Source: Micrococcales bacterium (GTDB lineage Bacteria; Actinomycetota; Actinomycetes; S36-B12; UBA5976). Taken from it: a DNA stretch of 6,328 bases. How positions within the stretch are numbered: the first letter of the stretch is position 1; each line of letters starts with the position of its first letter. Under the pieces are notes generated by a model. The model did not search any database, was not told the DNA's origin, and was given only the letters and a program-made list of their open reading frames with translations. The stretch lies in contig JAHEEQ010000050.1 of the NCBI GenBank assembly GCA_024640585.1, positions 1 to 6,328 of the forward strand, in the 5' to 3' direction. Shown piece after piece: positions 6,240 through 6,328 of this stretch. Position numbers and translations under genes: made by a program.

Positions 6240-6328
6240 ATGCCTAAGACTCTTGTACCGATATCAACATACGATGCAGCCACATTAAGTGGTCTAGAGA
6301 AAAACTCTCGCACTTCAATAGAGAGCTA
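6240..6328 (+). CDS. N-terminal fragment of an unidentified protein (runs off the right edge)
   Basis: Twenty-nine codons are present, from an ATG with the ribosome site GAGGTG at 6231-6236. The peptide starts MPKTLVPISTYDAATLSGLE and then continues KNSRTSIES. This is too short to assign to a family. Support comes from the ribosome site, the well-spaced promoter upstream and the absence of stops to the window edge. It is divergent from the unknown gene at 5209-6012. Confidence 0.6.
   Translation, partial: MPKTLVPISTYDAATLSGLEKNSRTSIES

Overview
The window looks like a piece of a bacterial accessory region, most likely proteobacterial (beta or gamma). That guess rests on protein style, compact genes, mid-range GC and Shine-Dalgarno sites of the usual kind; no marker gene fixes the taxon. 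No rRNA, tRNA or CRISPR array was seen.

Left part (1-2544): two divergent genes share a 164-base intergenic region. The leftward gene is the N-terminal third or so of a SNF2-type DEAH helicase, cut by the window edge. The rightward gene is a complete cytoplasmic von Willebrand factor A (vWA) protein with an intact metal-binding MIDAS motif, ending in a strong bidirectional terminator. The intergenic region carries two equally spaced copies of the dyad GCTCA-N5-TGAGC, a good candidate operator. SNF2 helicases of this kind are common in phage-defence clusters (DISARM DrmD is one example), so a defence island is a reasonable but unproven reading.

Middle part (2682-5025): a leftward cluster of three genes with short gaps (23 and 14 bases). 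It begins with a complete large serine recombinase (catalytic Ser, recombinase domain, zinc ribbon, coiled coil). Next is a 104-residue protein carrying a helix-turn-helix-like stretch that resembles the DNA-binding segment inside serine recombinases. Last is an 85-residue acidic protein of unknown function. A 15-bp sequence occurs in opposite orientation near each end of the first two genes (2965-2979 and 5089-5103). Two perfect hairpins stand side by side upstream of the recombinase (5132-5180). Together these suggest a DNA-mobility module, though no element ends were proven.

Right part (5209-6328): a leftward gene of unknown function, whose middle part resembles plasmid and phage accessory proteins, is divergent from a rightward gene cut by the window edge. 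Their predicted promoters stand back to back, and the leftward -10 box covers the first possible TTG start. The true start is therefore probably the TTG at 6012, which has a GGAG Shine-Dalgarno.

Functional links between the three blocks are inference from position only.
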